Below, piece after piece: positions 50,183-59,132 of a DNA stretch of 64,000 nucleotides. The position numbers and the translations under genes were made by a program. The stretch covers positions 124,001-188,000 of the forward strand of contig NZ_WKJL01000006.1 of NCBI RefSeq assembly GCF_009674565.1. The letters are read 5' to 3'. The first letter of the stretch is position 1. Each line of letters starts with the position of its first letter. Under the pieces are notes generated by a model that saw nothing but the letters and a program-made list of their open reading frames with translations, had not been told where the DNA came from and searched no databases. The DNA comes from Duganella aquatilis. GTDB lineage: Bacteria > Pseudomonadota > Gammaproteobacteria > Burkholderiales > Burkholderiaceae_D.

Positions 50183-51793
50183 ATGTTCAATAGCATAACC
50201 ATCCGCACGCGCCTGATCGCCACCATGTCCGTGATCGGCATCCTGATGCTGGTCCTCGGCGGCCTCAGCATCTTCGGCATGAATACCGTTAACTTCGCAC
50301 TGAAAGATGTGTACTCCAACCAGATGGCCTCGACCATCTCGCTGGGCAACGCCAAGAACTTCCTGAACCGTTCGCGCTTCGTGATCGACCGCGGCGTGTT
50401 CCATCCGGAAGCGCCGGACCTGGAAAAAACCCTGGGCCGCGCCGAAGGCTTCATCCAGGATTCCGACAAGGCCTGGAAAGAATACCTGGCGCTGCCGCTG
50501 GGAGACGATGAGAAAGTGCTGGCCAAGGATCTGGAAGGCAAGCGCGCGGTCTACGTGGGCGAACTGCGCGCCCTGATCTCGGCGCTGCGCGCGCAGGACC
50601 AGGACAAGATTGAAAACCTGTCGATGAAAACCCTGTCGGCCCAGTTCGGCATTTTCGACGCCGCCTCGGTCAAGCTGGAAGACTACCAACTGACCTCGGC
50701 CAAGGACCACTACGAGCAGAGCCAGTCGTTCTTCTCGACCTTCACCAAGAGCTACACCGTGGCGCTGGTGCTGGGCGCCGCGCTGATCATCTTCTCGGCC
50801 GTGCGTTTGCTGCGCGCCATCCTGCGTCCGCTGCAACACGCGCTGGGCCACTTCGACCAGATCGCCACCGGCAACCTGGCCAACCAGATCGACATCTCGC
50901 GCAACGATGAGATGGGCAAACTGATGCAGGGCTTGCAGAAGATGCAGGACCAGATGTCCAGCACCGTCAGCAGCATCCGCACCGGCAGCAGCGCCATCGC
51001 CACCGCCAGCGCCGAGATCGCCTCCGGCAACCTGGACCTGTCGCGCCGTACCGAGAACCAGGCCGCCGCGCTGGAAGAAACCGCCTCGTCGCTGGAAGAA
51101 CTGACCTCGACCGTGCGCCAGAACGCCGACAACGCCCGCCAGGCCAACCAGCTGGCGCTGAGCGCGCAGGACGTGGCAGGCAAGGGCGGCCAACTGGTGT
51201 CGCAAGTGGTGGACACCATGGGCAACATCAACACCTCGTCGCGCAAGATCGCCGACATCATCGGCGTGATCGACGGTATCGCCTTCCAGACCAACATCCT
51301 GGCGCTGAACGCCGCCGTGGAAGCCGCCCGCGCCGGCGAGCAGGGCCGTGGCTTCGCCGTGGTCGCCACCGAAGTGCGCAACCTGGCGCAACGCTCGGCG
51401 GCCGCCGCCAAGGAAATCAAGGAACTGATCACCGAATCCGTGGAACAGGTCGACGCCGGCAACCAGCTGGTCGACAAGGCCGGCGCGACGATGAATGAAA
51501 TCGTCAGCAGCGTCGAGCGCGTGACCAGCATCATGACCGAAATCATGATCGCCGGCGAAGAGCAGAGCGAAGGCATCAACCAGATCAACCAGGCCATCGT
51601 GTCGATGGACGAAGTTACCCAGCAGAACGCCGCGCTGGTGGAAGAAGCGGCGGCCGCCGCCAACTCCATGCAGGAACAGGCTGCCCAGCTGGAAGAAATG
51701 GTCAGCACCTTCAAGGTCGAGAGCGTTGCGGCCAGCCGCCACGGCGGCAACCGTCCGGCCTTGCGCCGTCCGGCGCTGGCCCTGGGCCACTAA
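50183..51793 (+). CDS. Methyl-accepting chemotaxis protein, Tar-like with HAMP
   Basis: 536 residues. TM1 (about 11-32), a periplasmic four-helix-bundle ligand domain (about 35-188, TarH/4HB type), TM2 (about 190-212), HAMP (about 213-265), and a long cytoplasmic signalling coil with the hairpin tip IDGIAFQTNILALNAAVEAARAGEQGRGFAVVA. The C-terminus lacks a NWETF-type tether. Methylation-site-like E/Q pairs flank the tip. The ligand is unknown. It has its own promoter with a palindrome and is closed by a bidirectional terminator, so it is a single-gene unit. Confidence 0.94.
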   Translation: MFNSITIRTRLIATMSVIGILMLVLGGLSIFGMNTVNFALKDVYSNQMASTISLGNAKNFLNRSRFVIDRGVFHPEAPDLEKTLGRAEGFIQDSDKAWKEYLALPLGDDEKVLAKDLEGKRAVYVGELRALISALRAQDQDKIENLSMKTLSAQFGIFDAASVKLEDYQLTSAKDHYEQSQSFFSTFTKSYTVALVLGAALIIFSAVRLLRAILRPLQHALGHFDQIATGNLANQIDISRNDEMGKLMQGLQKMQDQMSSTVSSIRTGSSAIATASAEIASGNLDLSRRTENQAAALEETASSLEELTSTVRQNADNARQANQLALSAQDVAGKGGQLVSQVVDTMGNINTSSRKIADIIGVIDGIAFQTNILALNAAVEAARAGEQGRGFAVVATEVRNLAQRSAAAAKEIKELITESVEQVDAGNQLVDKAGATMNEIVSSVERVTSIMTEIMIAGEEQSEGINQINQAIVSMDEVTQQNAALVEEAAAAANSMQEQAAQLEEMVSTFKVESVAASRHGGNRPALRRPALALGH

Positions 51794-51795
51794 TC

Positions 51796-51822
51796 AAAAC
51801 GGGCGCTACAGGCGCCCGTTTT
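51796..51822. terminator. Bidirectional terminator between the chemoreceptor and MFS genes
   Basis: AAAACGGGCGC / GCGCCCGTTTT (51796-51806 and 51812-51822), an 11-bp stem with A/T flanks serving both convergent genes. Confidence 0.9.
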
Positions 51823-51823
51823 G

Positions 51824-53221
51824 TTATTGCTTGACTGGCTGCTGCGCGGCCAGCGGCACTTCCGGCAGGAAGGCCAGCATCGCCAGTCCCAATCCCACCA
51901 TCACCGTGCCGACGCCGAAGATGCTGCCGATGGCGTGGCGGTACAGCAGCGCATTCGCGGCCTGCCCGTGCAACTGCTGCGCCAGGATCGCGCCGGAGCC
52001 GGTCACGCCGACCAAGCCGCCCAGCGAACGGAAGAAGCCCAGCATGGCGGTGCCGACGCCGCGCCGCATGGCGGGCAGGGCGTTCTGCACCGCCATGGTC
52101 ATGTTCGGCATCACCAGGCCGAGGCCGGCGCCCAGCACGAAGATCGCCGGCTCCAGCACCATGTAGCCGGCGTTGTCGAGGATGCCCCAGGCCAGCGCGC
52201 CGAAGGACAGCGTGGCCAGCGCCAGGCCCACCACCTGCGCCGGCTTGTAGCGGCCGGATCTGGCCAGCACGCGGCCGCCCAGCGCCGACGACAGCACCAG
52301 GCCGACCATCATCGGCATCGTCAGCAGGCCGGAACTGGCGGGCGAGGCGCCCATCACCATCTGGAACAGCAGCGGGAAGAAGACGCTGGAGCCCATCATG
52401 CCGACGAAGGTCAGCGCCAGCACCACGCTGGCGACGTTGAACACGCGGTTGTCGAACAAATCCGGCGGCAGCACCGGTTCCGGCACCCGGCGCACGTGGA
52501 ACAGCAGCGCCACGGTCAGCACCACGGCCAGCACGGCGGTGTAGAGGATTTCGCGCGAATCCCAGGCCCATTCGGTGCCGCCCAGCGCCAGCACCAGCAG
52601 CGCCGCCGTCACCGCGCCAGTCAGCAGCGCCGAGCCGAGGTAGTCGATCTTGTGCGCATGGTGCGGCTTATCGTGCGGCATCGACTTGGCGATCACATAC
52701 AGCGCCACCGCGCCGACCGGCAGGTTGACGTAGAAGATCCAGTGCCACGACAGCCAGTCGGTCAGCAGGCCGCCCAGCACCGGTCCCAGCACGCTGGTCA
52801 GCGCATACACGGCGGCGATGCTGCCCTGGCGCTTGCCGCGCTCGGCCGGCGGCACCAGGTCGCCGATGACGATCTGCGCCAGCGGCATGAAGCCGCCCGC
52901 GCCCAGGCCCTGGATCGCGCGGAAGGCGATCAGCTCGGCCATGTTCTGCGCCAGCCCGCACAGAGCGGAGCCGAGCAGGAAAATGATGATGGCCGCGTAC
53001 AGCAGCAGCTTGCGGCCGTACTGGTCGCTGAGCTTGCCGTACAGCGGCATGGTGGCGGTGGAGGCCAGCACATAGGCGGTCACCACCCAGGACAGGTGCG
53101 ACATGCCGCCGAGGTCGGAGACGATGCGCGGCAGCGCGGTGGCGACAATGCTCTGGTCGAGCGCCGCCAGGCCGATCATGATGACCAGGCCGATGTAGAT
53201 GTTACGGATGGAAGTCTTCAT
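51824..53221 (-). CDS. MFS multidrug efflux transporter, DHA2 (EmrB/QacA) type
   Basis: 465 residues, 14 predicted helices. Motif A-like GKLSDQYGRKLLL, motif C-like LGPVLGGLLTDWLSWHWIFYVNLPVG (the DHA2 hallmark) and LDQSIVATALPRIVSDLG in helix 1 are visible. It overlaps the upstream marR-type gene by 4 bp, so the pair forms an autoregulated drug-resistance operon. No EmrA-like adaptor is present, so it probably exports to the periplasm alone. The drug range is unknown. Confidence 0.92.
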   Translation of the reverse strand: MKTSIRNIYIGLVIMIGLAALDQSIVATALPRIVSDLGGMSHLSWVVTAYVLASTATMPLYGKLSDQYGRKLLLYAAIIIFLLGSALCGLAQNMAELIAFRAIQGLGAGGFMPLAQIVIGDLVPPAERGKRQGSIAAVYALTSVLGPVLGGLLTDWLSWHWIFYVNLPVGAVALYVIAKSMPHDKPHHAHKIDYLGSALLTGAVTAALLVLALGGTEWAWDSREILYTAVLAVVLTVALLFHVRRVPEPVLPPDLFDNRVFNVASVVLALTFVGMMGSSVFFPLLFQMVMGASPASSGLLTMPMMVGLVLSSALGGRVLARSGRYKPAQVVGLALATLSFGALAWGILDNAGYMVLEPAIFVLGAGLGLVMPNMTMAVQNALPAMRRGVGTAMLGFFRSLGGLVGVTGSGAILAQQLHGQAANALLYRHAIGSIFGVGTVMVGLGLAMLAFLPEVPLAAQQPVKQ

Positions 53222-53661
53222 TCGCCGATCTCATTCAGGTAAACAAGTGCATTGCGCAGTGCGGCCGCGCCTTCGGGCGGCAGCTGTGCCAGCTTGCGCG
53301 CCAGCCAGTCGCGGCGGCGCGCGCGCAGTTCCTCCAGCACCGCGGCGCCGTGCTCGGTGAGCAGCAGGCCGCTGCGCCGCCGGTCCTCGGGATCGGGGGC
53401 GTCGCGCTTGACCAGCTTGAGCGCTTCCAGCGCCTTGATGTGGCCGCTCATGGTCGGCCCGCGCAGCTTTTCCTGCCGCGCCAGGTCGGCCACGCCGATG
53501 CCGGGCTGCTGGCTGATGGTGGAGATCAGCATTTTCTGCTGCAGCGTCAGGCCGGACGGATCGTTGTCGCTTTCCTGGCGCAGGCGCCGGAATACGTGGT
53601 GCAGGGCGGTGCGAAGCTCGTCGGCCAGGGCGATCGCCTGCGGGGAAATGTCGGTGGTCAT
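53218..53661 (-). CDS. MarR family transcriptional regulator
   Basis: 147 residues with the winged-helix layout of MarR proteins: LTLQQKMLISTISQQPGIGVADLARQE, the recognition helix region RGPTMSGHIKALEALKLV and the wing RDAPDPEDRRRSGLLLTEHG. It precedes and overlaps the MFS pump gene. A 19-bp palindrome lies 9 bp before its start codon between the -10 box and the gene, a textbook position for autorepression. The leader is very short and has no clear Shine-Dalgarno. Confidence 0.92.
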   Translation of the reverse strand: MTTDISPQAIALADELRTALHHVFRRLRQESDNDPSGLTLQQKMLISTISQQPGIGVADLARQEKLRGPTMSGHIKALEALKLVKRDAPDPEDRRRSGLLLTEHGAAVLEELRARRRDWLARKLAQLPPEGAAALRNALVYLNEIGE

Positions 53662-53670
53662 GGCTAGGAT

Positions 53671-53689
53671 GATAGGTAGGCTACCTATC
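53671..53689. promoter_or_regulatory. MarR operator
   Basis: GATAGGTAG-G-CTACCTATC, a perfect 9+1+9 inverted repeat placed over the predicted transcription start of marR-MFS and adjoining its -10 box. Confidence 0.75.
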
Positions 53690-53690
53690 T

Positions 53691-53719
53691 ATCTTAATCC
53701 GGCCCGGCCACAAATTCAA
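53691..53719 (-). promoter_or_regulatory. Promoter of the marR-MFS operon
   Basis: On the minus strand TTGAAT (53719-53714) and TAAGAT (53696-53691) are separated by 17 bp; the operator palindrome follows 1 bp after the -10. Confidence 0.6.
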
Positions 53720-53723
53720 GGCG

Positions 53724-53748
53724 AAAAAAAAGCCCGGCGAACCGGGCT
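53724..53748 (-). terminator. Intrinsic terminator after the DUF4197 gene
   Basis: AGCCCGG-CGAA-CCGGGCT (53731-53748) followed on the minus strand by T7. It sits 16 bp after the DUF4197 stop and overlaps nothing of the marR promoter. Confidence 0.88.
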
Positions 53749-53763
53749 CAGGAGAAAACCAAC

Positions 53764-54462
53764 CTATTTGAGCGCGCCGAAGACTTTGCCGATCAGCTTG
53801 CTGCCGGTGCCCAGCGGGTCGGCGCGGATGGCTTTTTCTTCCTCGGCGATCATGGTGTACAGGCCGTCCAGCGCGCGTTGGGTGACGTAGCCTTCCACCG
53901 TGGCCTGGTCCTTGGCCAGCACGCCCATCTTCGGCGCCAGGCTCATGGCGGTGTTGTACTTGGTGGCCAAGCCGGACTTGTCGGTGACTTTCTTCACCAC
54001 CGGCAGGAACTGCACCGCCAGCTTGTCCTGGGTCTTGGAACGGAAGAAATCGGTGACCGAGGTGTCGCCGCCGGTCAGGATATTCTTGGCGTCGGTGATG
54101 CTCATCGACTTGACGGCGTCGATCAGCAGCGGCTTAGCCATCGGCACGGCGGACTCGGCGGCATGGTTCATCTGCACCACCAAGTCATCCAGCTGCTGGC
54201 CCTTGCCGGTCATTTTCAGGATCGGACGCGCCTGTTCCAGGATCTTGGGCAGCGGAATGCGCACCCTGTCGTTGTTGAGAAAGCCGCCATCGGCGCCCAG
54301 CTTGGCCACGGCGGCGTTGGAGCCGGTTTCCAGCGCCGCCTTCAGGCCGCCGGACGCGTCCTGGTTGCTGAGGTCGGACAGCGAAATCGCATAGGCGCTG
54401 GCGGCCAGCAGGCTCATCGGAATCAACAGGGCAATCGAACGGCGGGATATCGGCATCGGCAT
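53764..54462 (-). CDS. DUF4197 domain exported protein
   Basis: 232 residues. The signal peptide is MPMPISRRSIALLIPMSLLAASAYA, and the mature part starts with the DUF4197 signature ISLSDLSNQDASGGLKAALETG. Conserved blocks NDRVRIPLPKILEQARPIL and TSVTDFFRSKTQDKL are present. The start at 54462 is chosen because GGAG lies 10 nt upstream; an ATG two codons later is possible. Function unknown. It follows the triple-CheW gene by 49 bp on the same strand, so it may be the last gene of that transcript. Confidence 0.88.
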   Translation of the reverse strand: MPMPISRRSIALLIPMSLLAASAYAISLSDLSNQDASGGLKAALETGSNAAVAKLGADGGFLNNDRVRIPLPKILEQARPILKMTGKGQQLDDLVVQMNHAAESAVPMAKPLLIDAVKSMSITDAKNILTGGDTSVTDFFRSKTQDKLAVQFLPVVKKVTDKSGLATKYNTAMSLAPKMGVLAKDQATVEGYVTQRALDGLYTMIAEEEKAIRADPLGTGSKLIGKVFGALK

Positions 54463-54511
54463 GGTGGGGAAACTCCAGGTTAGCAATACTGCTACTGTAC
54501 TCCACCAGGCC

Positions 54512-56041
54512 TCATGCCGCCAGCGCCGGAATCTCCCTGGCCAGCCGTTCGAGCAGGCGGTCGCACTGGAACACGCTGAGCGTCTTCTGCGCCCCGTCCG
54601 TGCCGTCGATATTGATGACCTCGTCCATTTCGCTGCGCGGATCGCCCTGCGAGTTTGGATTACGCATCATCTTCGGCGCGCCGTAGCGGCGGCTGTCCTC
54701 GATGGTCATGATGTTTTCCACCGCGTCCACCATCAGCCCGAAGCATTCCTCGCCGCGCTCCACCACCAGGATCTTCGATTGCGCGGTGTCGGCCAGCGGC
54801 GCCATCTGGTACAGGCTGCGCAGGTCGATCACCGTCACCATCTGCTGGCGCAGGTTCATCATGCCGCGCATGAAGGCGGGCAGGCCGGGCGGGCGCGTGA
54901 TCTCGCCGACCGACAGGTCGATGATTTCGCGCACCTGCTTGATCTCCACCGCGTAGCTGTTGTCCAGCGCGAAGGTGATGTAGACCTGGCGCTGGCTGCG
55001 CCGCGCATCGCGCCGCTCGTTGCTGGCGATGATGGCCTCGTCCTTGGGATACAGGTTGGCGTGGCCGGTGCGCATTTCCTTGATTTCGCTGCTGGAGAAG
55101 ATCTGCTGGTGATCGAGGAAGAAGATGTCGCCCAGGTCCGGCTTCGACAGGCAGCCGGCAAACATGCCGGCGCGCGCCTTGCTCAACAGCGGAATCGGCA
55201 TGACTTCTTCGCGGTAGAAATTGACGATGTTGTCGACCGAATCGACCAGGAAGCCGATGGTGGCGTCATCGATGCGCGCCACGATGATGCGCTGGTCCGC
55301 GCCGAAGGTCCGCTCGCCAACCGGGGCGTCGCCCGGCGCCGCGTTCAGCAGCGTGGCAAAGTCCACCACCGCCACCGGCGCGCCGCGGAAGTTGATGCGT
55401 CCCAGGCACAGCGCGCTGTTCAGCACCGAGGCCTGCAATTCCGGCACGCGGATGATCTCCTGGATCGCGCCCATCTCGAAGGCAAACGCGGAAACGCCGA
55501 CGTGGAAGCTGACGCACTGGCGCCGCTCGCCCTGGTGGCGGCGGGTTTCCTTGTCGGCGGCCGACTGCAGCGCCAGCACCTGCGGCACGTTTTCGATGCG
55601 CACCAGGGCGTCGGGATCGAGGATCTGCACCAGCCGGGCGCCATGGTCGAGCATGATGGTGCCGGCCACCACGCCGCGCTTCTCGCCGTCGGTGTAGCTC
55701 AGCGTGCTGCGCTGCTCCGGCCGCACGCGCAGGATTTCGCCGGTGGCGTCGAACAGGATGCCGACCAGCACGCCCTGGTAATCGAGAATCGCAATCTTGT
55801 CGGTGGGCTGCGCCGCGCGGGCGCCGGCGTCGAACACGCGGCCCAGGTTGACCACCGGGATCACGCTGCCGCGCAGCGTGAACACGCCTTCCAGGAAGCG
55901 CGGCGACAGCGGCAGCGCCGTCACCTTGGCCGGATAGTTCACCACTTCGCGGAAGCAGCTGGCGGGCAGGGCGAATTCATCCTCGCCCAGCACGAAGGAC
56001 CCGAACAGTTCGGTTCCGGACGTTGCCGAAGCATCAGGCAT
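54512..56041 (-). CDS. Triple CheW-domain chemosensory coupling protein
   Basis: 509 residues made of three CheW folds in a row: about 8-150 (FGSFVLGEDEFALPASCFREVV...TLRGSVIPVVNLGRVF), about 170-310 (CVSFHVGVSAFAFEMGAIQEII...INFRGAPVAVVDF) and about 345-505 (VYITFALDNSYAVEIKQVREII...MNLRQQMVTVIDLRSLYQM). Each keeps the LRG/NFRG/LRQ-type core that contacts receptors and kinase. It overlaps cheD by 8 bp and belongs to the PAS receptor-cheR-cheD module. A protein with three CheW domains could cross-link several receptors or array units; that is inference. Confidence 0.92.
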   Translation of the reverse strand: MPDASATSGTELFGSFVLGEDEFALPASCFREVVNYPAKVTALPLSPRFLEGVFTLRGSVIPVVNLGRVFDAGARAAQPTDKIAILDYQGVLVGILFDATGEILRVRPEQRSTLSYTDGEKRGVVAGTIMLDHGARLVQILDPDALVRIENVPQVLALQSAADKETRRHQGERRQCVSFHVGVSAFAFEMGAIQEIIRVPELQASVLNSALCLGRINFRGAPVAVVDFATLLNAAPGDAPVGERTFGADQRIIVARIDDATIGFLVDSVDNIVNFYREEVMPIPLLSKARAGMFAGCLSKPDLGDIFFLDHQQIFSSSEIKEMRTGHANLYPKDEAIIASNERRDARRSQRQVYITFALDNSYAVEIKQVREIIDLSVGEITRPPGLPAFMRGMMNLRQQMVTVIDLRSLYQMAPLADTAQSKILVVERGEECFGLMVDAVENIMTIEDSRRYGAPKMMRNPNSQGDPRSEMDEVINIDGTDGAQKTLSVFQCDRLLERLAREIPALAA

Positions 56042-56606
56042 GCGCGGCTCCCTGGTTGGTGACGATTTCCTGCACCGAGTAGGTGCAAGTGGCGCAATCG
56101 ATGGTCATGGTGCGGCCGCACTTGCCGCCGATGCGGCAATAGGTGACGTTCAGGCCGTGCTTGCGCAGGTGCTTGCGCGCGGCGTCGGCGTTTTGCTGGC
56201 CGATCTGCAGGCGGCTGGAGCAGCTGTTCAGCATGGTGGCGCCGCCGGCCACGATCACTTCGATATCCGCATAATCCGCCTCGGTCGCGCCCAGCAGGCG
56301 CAGCAGCGACGGCACGGCCTGGTTGACATAGCGCGCGCCGAATTCATCGGCCATCTGCGGGCATTCCGGCAGCAGGCAGTGGGCCAGCGCGCAGCGGCCG
56401 CGTTTCTTCCAGATCAGGCCGATGCCGACGCAGGAACCCAGCAGCGCCTGCAGCTGCTCGGTGCGGATGCCAAGCTTGAGCTGGCCCATCGCCACCTGCA
56501 GCGGTGCGCGCGGACTATCCGCGCGGTCCAGCGCCTCGACGCCGGCCCAGGGCAGGGGAGCGCCCGGCAGGGGCTGCTGTAACGGGAGATTGAAGATCGC
56601 TTGCAT
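56034..56606 (-). CDS. cheD: CheD-like chemoreceptor glutamine deamidase
   Basis: 190 residues. The catalytic Cys59 in LGSCVGIGLIWKKRG and His76 in CALAHCLLPE match CheD, as does VIVAGGATMLNSCSS. The protein has a short N-terminal extension and a cysteine-rich C-terminal tail (GGKCGRTMTIDCATCTYS) that is not typical of short CheD proteins and may bind metal or form disulfides. It starts 10 bp after cheR and overlaps the triple-CheW gene by 8 bp. Confidence 0.9.
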   Translation of the reverse strand: MQAIFNLPLQQPLPGAPLPWAGVEALDRADSPRAPLQVAMGQLKLGIRTEQLQALLGSCVGIGLIWKKRGRCALAHCLLPECPQMADEFGARYVNQAVPSLLRLLGATEADYADIEVIVAGGATMLNSCSSRLQIGQQNADAARKHLRKHGLNVTYCRIGGKCGRTMTIDCATCTYSVQEIVTNQGAAHA

Positions 56607-56616
56607 GGTACACCGC

Positions 56617-57432
56617 CTATTCCATTCTATATATCATCGGCCGGTCGAACTGGTAGGCGGTGTTTAGGCCAGTGATCGATTCGGATTCGCCCACGATCAT
56701 GATCGCGTGGGATGTCATGCTCAAACGGGCTTGCTGCAGGATGGTCTGCTGCTGTTCCTGATCGAAGTAGATCAGTACGTTGCGCAGAAATACCAGGTCA
56801 AACTGTTTGCCAGGCTTTAGGGGAGTCAGCAAATTATGCTGGGCCAACTCGACGTTTTTTTTCAGGGCATCCACCACCCGCAGGCCATTGGCGCTGGGAC
56901 GGAAATACTTCTTGACCCAGTCCGGATGCGTGGACTGGATGCGTTCAACCGAACGGCCGGTGTACTGGCCGTCGCGCGCCAGCGCCAGGATCTGCTGCGA
57001 AATATCGGTCGCATGGATCTGGTAGCCGAAGCCGGCGTTGGCGGCGGCGAATTCCTCGCACAGCATGGCCATCGAATACAGTTCCTCGCCGCTGGAGGAG
57101 GCCGCCGACCACACTTTCAGGCGCTGGCCCGGATGCGCGGCCCACCACTGCGGCAGGAATTCCTTCTCGACGTAATCCCACACCTGCGGCGTGCGGAAGA
57201 ACAGCGTGTCGTTGGTGGTCACCAGGTCGATAAAATGCGGAATCTCGGCCCGGTCCTGCTCCACCTTGTCCAGGTATGCCTGGTAGCTGCCCAGGTTCAG
57301 CGCCTGCACGCGCGGGCGCAGGCGGCGTTCCAGCAGCACACTTTTACGTTCCGTCATGGCGATGCCGGTGTGCTTGCGCACCAGCGCGATCAGCGCGCTC
57401 AGCGTCGCCGGGCTAAAGCCGGTGGCTTCCAT
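56617..57432 (-). CDS. cheR: Chemotaxis protein methyltransferase CheR
   Basis: 271 residues. The N-terminal helical domain is followed by the SAM-dependent methyltransferase with LVTTNDTLFFRTPQVWDYVEKEFLP, VWSAASSSGEELYSMAM (SAM-binding) and FLRNVLIYFDQEQQQTI. It methylates glutamates of chemoreceptors. The start is 2 bp after the receptor gene stop, so it is translated as part of the same operon. No cheB methylesterase is in the window to reverse the modification. Confidence 0.94.
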   Translation of the reverse strand: MEATGFSPATLSALIALVRKHTGIAMTERKSVLLERRLRPRVQALNLGSYQAYLDKVEQDRAEIPHFIDLVTTNDTLFFRTPQVWDYVEKEFLPQWWAAHPGQRLKVWSAASSSGEELYSMAMLCEEFAAANAGFGYQIHATDISQQILALARDGQYTGRSVERIQSTHPDWVKKYFRPSANGLRVVDALKKNVELAQHNLLTPLKPGKQFDLVFLRNVLIYFDQEQQQTILQQARLSMTSHAIMIVGESESITGLNTAYQFDRPMIYRME

Positions 57433-57434
57433 GA

Positions 57435-59132
57435 TTACACCGTGAAGCCGGATACGGTTTTGTTCAGATCGCCTGCGCGCTGGTTCAAGCCTTCGGTCGA
57501 GCGGGCGATGCTGTCGCAGGCGGCGGCCGATTTCTCGGCCTCCTCGGCGATGTACTGCACCGCGGTGCTGACTTCGCGCGCCGTCAGCAGCTGCTCGTTG
57601 GTGGCCTTGGAAATGTCGGAAATCGCCTCGGTGGTCTTGACCACGCCGGCCAGGATCTTGTCGAAGGCGTCGCTGGCCTGGCGCGAAATTTCGCTGCCGG
57701 CGGAAACGCGCTTGACCGACTCGTTGATCAGCTTGGAAATCTCCTTGGTGGCCTGCGACGAGCGCTCGGCCAGCTTGCGCACCTCGTCGGCGACCACCGA
57801 GAAGCCCAGGCCGTGCTCGCCGGCGCGGGCGGCTTCGATGGCGGCGTTGAAGGCCAGCATATTGGTCTGGTTGGCGATATCGGAAATCACCTTGACGATC
57901 TCGCCGATGTCTTCCGACGAACGGTTGATCAGGTCCATCGCTTCGATCGACTTGGCCACCGCCTTGGCGCCGATTTCGGCTTCGTTCTGGGTCGACTTGG
58001 CCATGGCGTCGGCGTCCGAGGTGTTGCCGGCGATGGTGTTGATCGAGCTGGTCAGGCCGTCGATGGAGGCGTTCATCTGTTCCACCGTGGCGCCCAGCGC
58101 CTGGGTGCCGACCGCCACGCCGTTGCAGCGCTCGGAAATGGTGGTGGAGGCGTCGGCCAGGCCGCTGGCGGACATCACCACGTTGCTGATCACCTTGCGC
58201 AGGTCGTCGATCATCTTGCTGATGCCTTCGGCCAGCTGATCCAGCGGTTCGTCGCCTTCGACCAGCACTTTGCTGGTCAGGTCGCCGTTGGCGGCATGCT
58301 CGACCGAGTCCAGCAGGCGGGCGATTTTCTCGCCGTCGGACTTGGCCTTGGCGGCCACCGAGTGCTCCAGTTCGACCTGGGCGGTAATATCGGTCGCAAA
58401 CTTGACGATTTTATACGGATTGCCGTTCAAATCCATGATGGGATTATAAGTCGCCTGTATCCAGACAGTTTTCTTATTATTACCTACACGTTTATAACGG
58501 CCGCTATCGAACTCGCCACGATTCAATTTTTGCCAGAAACGTTTATAGTCTGCACTGGCGGCAAAATCCGGGTCGACAAACATGCGGTGGTGTTCGCCTT
58601 TAATATCATCAAGGTAGTAACCCATGACGTCGAGGAAGTTATCGTTGGCGCTCAGGACGTTGCCGTTCATGTCGAATTCGATCACGGCCTGGGCCTTGAC
58701 GATGGCGCTGACCTTGCCTTCGTACTCGGCGTTGCGCATGCGCGTATCGGTGATGTCGGTGGCGAACTTGATCACTTTGTACGGCTTGCCGTCGGCGTCC
58801 ATGATGGGGTTGTACGAGGCGTTGATCCAGATTTCGCGGCCGCCCTTGGCCAGGCGCTTGTATTCGCCGTGCTCGTATTCGCCGGCGGCCAGGCGCGCCC
58901 AGAACTGCTTGTAGGCGGGGCTGGCGGCAAATTCCGGCTCGCAGAACATGGAGTGATGGCGGCCCTGGACTTCCGACAGCGAGTAACCCAGCACGCGCAG
59001 GAAGTTCTCGTTGGCGTGCAGAATTTTTCCTTCCAGGTCAAATTCAATGACCGCCTGCACGCGGTTCAATGCGGCATGGATGGCTTGCAGTTCGACGTCC
59101 TGCGTTTGAATTACCTGGCTTGGAGCATTCAT
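57435..59132 (-). CDS. Soluble PAS-PAS methyl-accepting chemotaxis protein
   Basis: 565 residues with no membrane helix. Two PAS domains (about 25-128 and 145-250), each ending in the linker K(V/I)(I/V)KFATDIT, lead into a HAMP-less signalling coil with the tip [46 protein letters not shown] pairs of this kind bind haem, flavin or small ligands to sense oxygen or redox, as in Aer- or BdlA-type receptors; the ligand is not readable. It starts the receptor-cheR-cheD-cheW3 operon. The DNA of the second PAS domain is notably AT-richer than the first. Confidence 0.93.
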   Translation of the reverse strand: MNAPSQVIQTQDVELQAIHAALNRVQAVIEFDLEGKILHANENFLRVLGYSLSEVQGRHHSMFCEPEFAASPAYKQFWARLAAGEYEHGEYKRLAKGGREIWINASYNPIMDADGKPYKVIKFATDITDTRMRNAEYEGKVSAIVKAQAVIEFDMNGNVLSANDNFLDVMGYYLDDIKGEHHRMFVDPDFAASADYKRFWQKLNRGEFDSGRYKRVGNNKKTVWIQATYNPIMDLNGNPYKIVKFATDITAQVELEHSVAAKAKSDGEKIARLLDSVEHAANGDLTSKVLVEGDEPLDQLAEGISKMIDDLRKVISNVVMSASGLADASTTISERCNGVAVGTQALGATVEQMNASIDGLTSSINTIAGNTSDADAMAKSTQNEAEIGAKAVAKSIEAMDLINRSSEDIGEIVKVISDIANQTNMLAFNAAIEAARAGEHGLGFSVVADEVRKLAERSSQATKEISKLINESVKRVSAGSEISRQASDAFDKILAGVVKTTEAISDISKATNEQLLTAREVSTAVQYIAEEAEKSAAACDSIARSTEGLNQRAGDLNKTVSGFTV

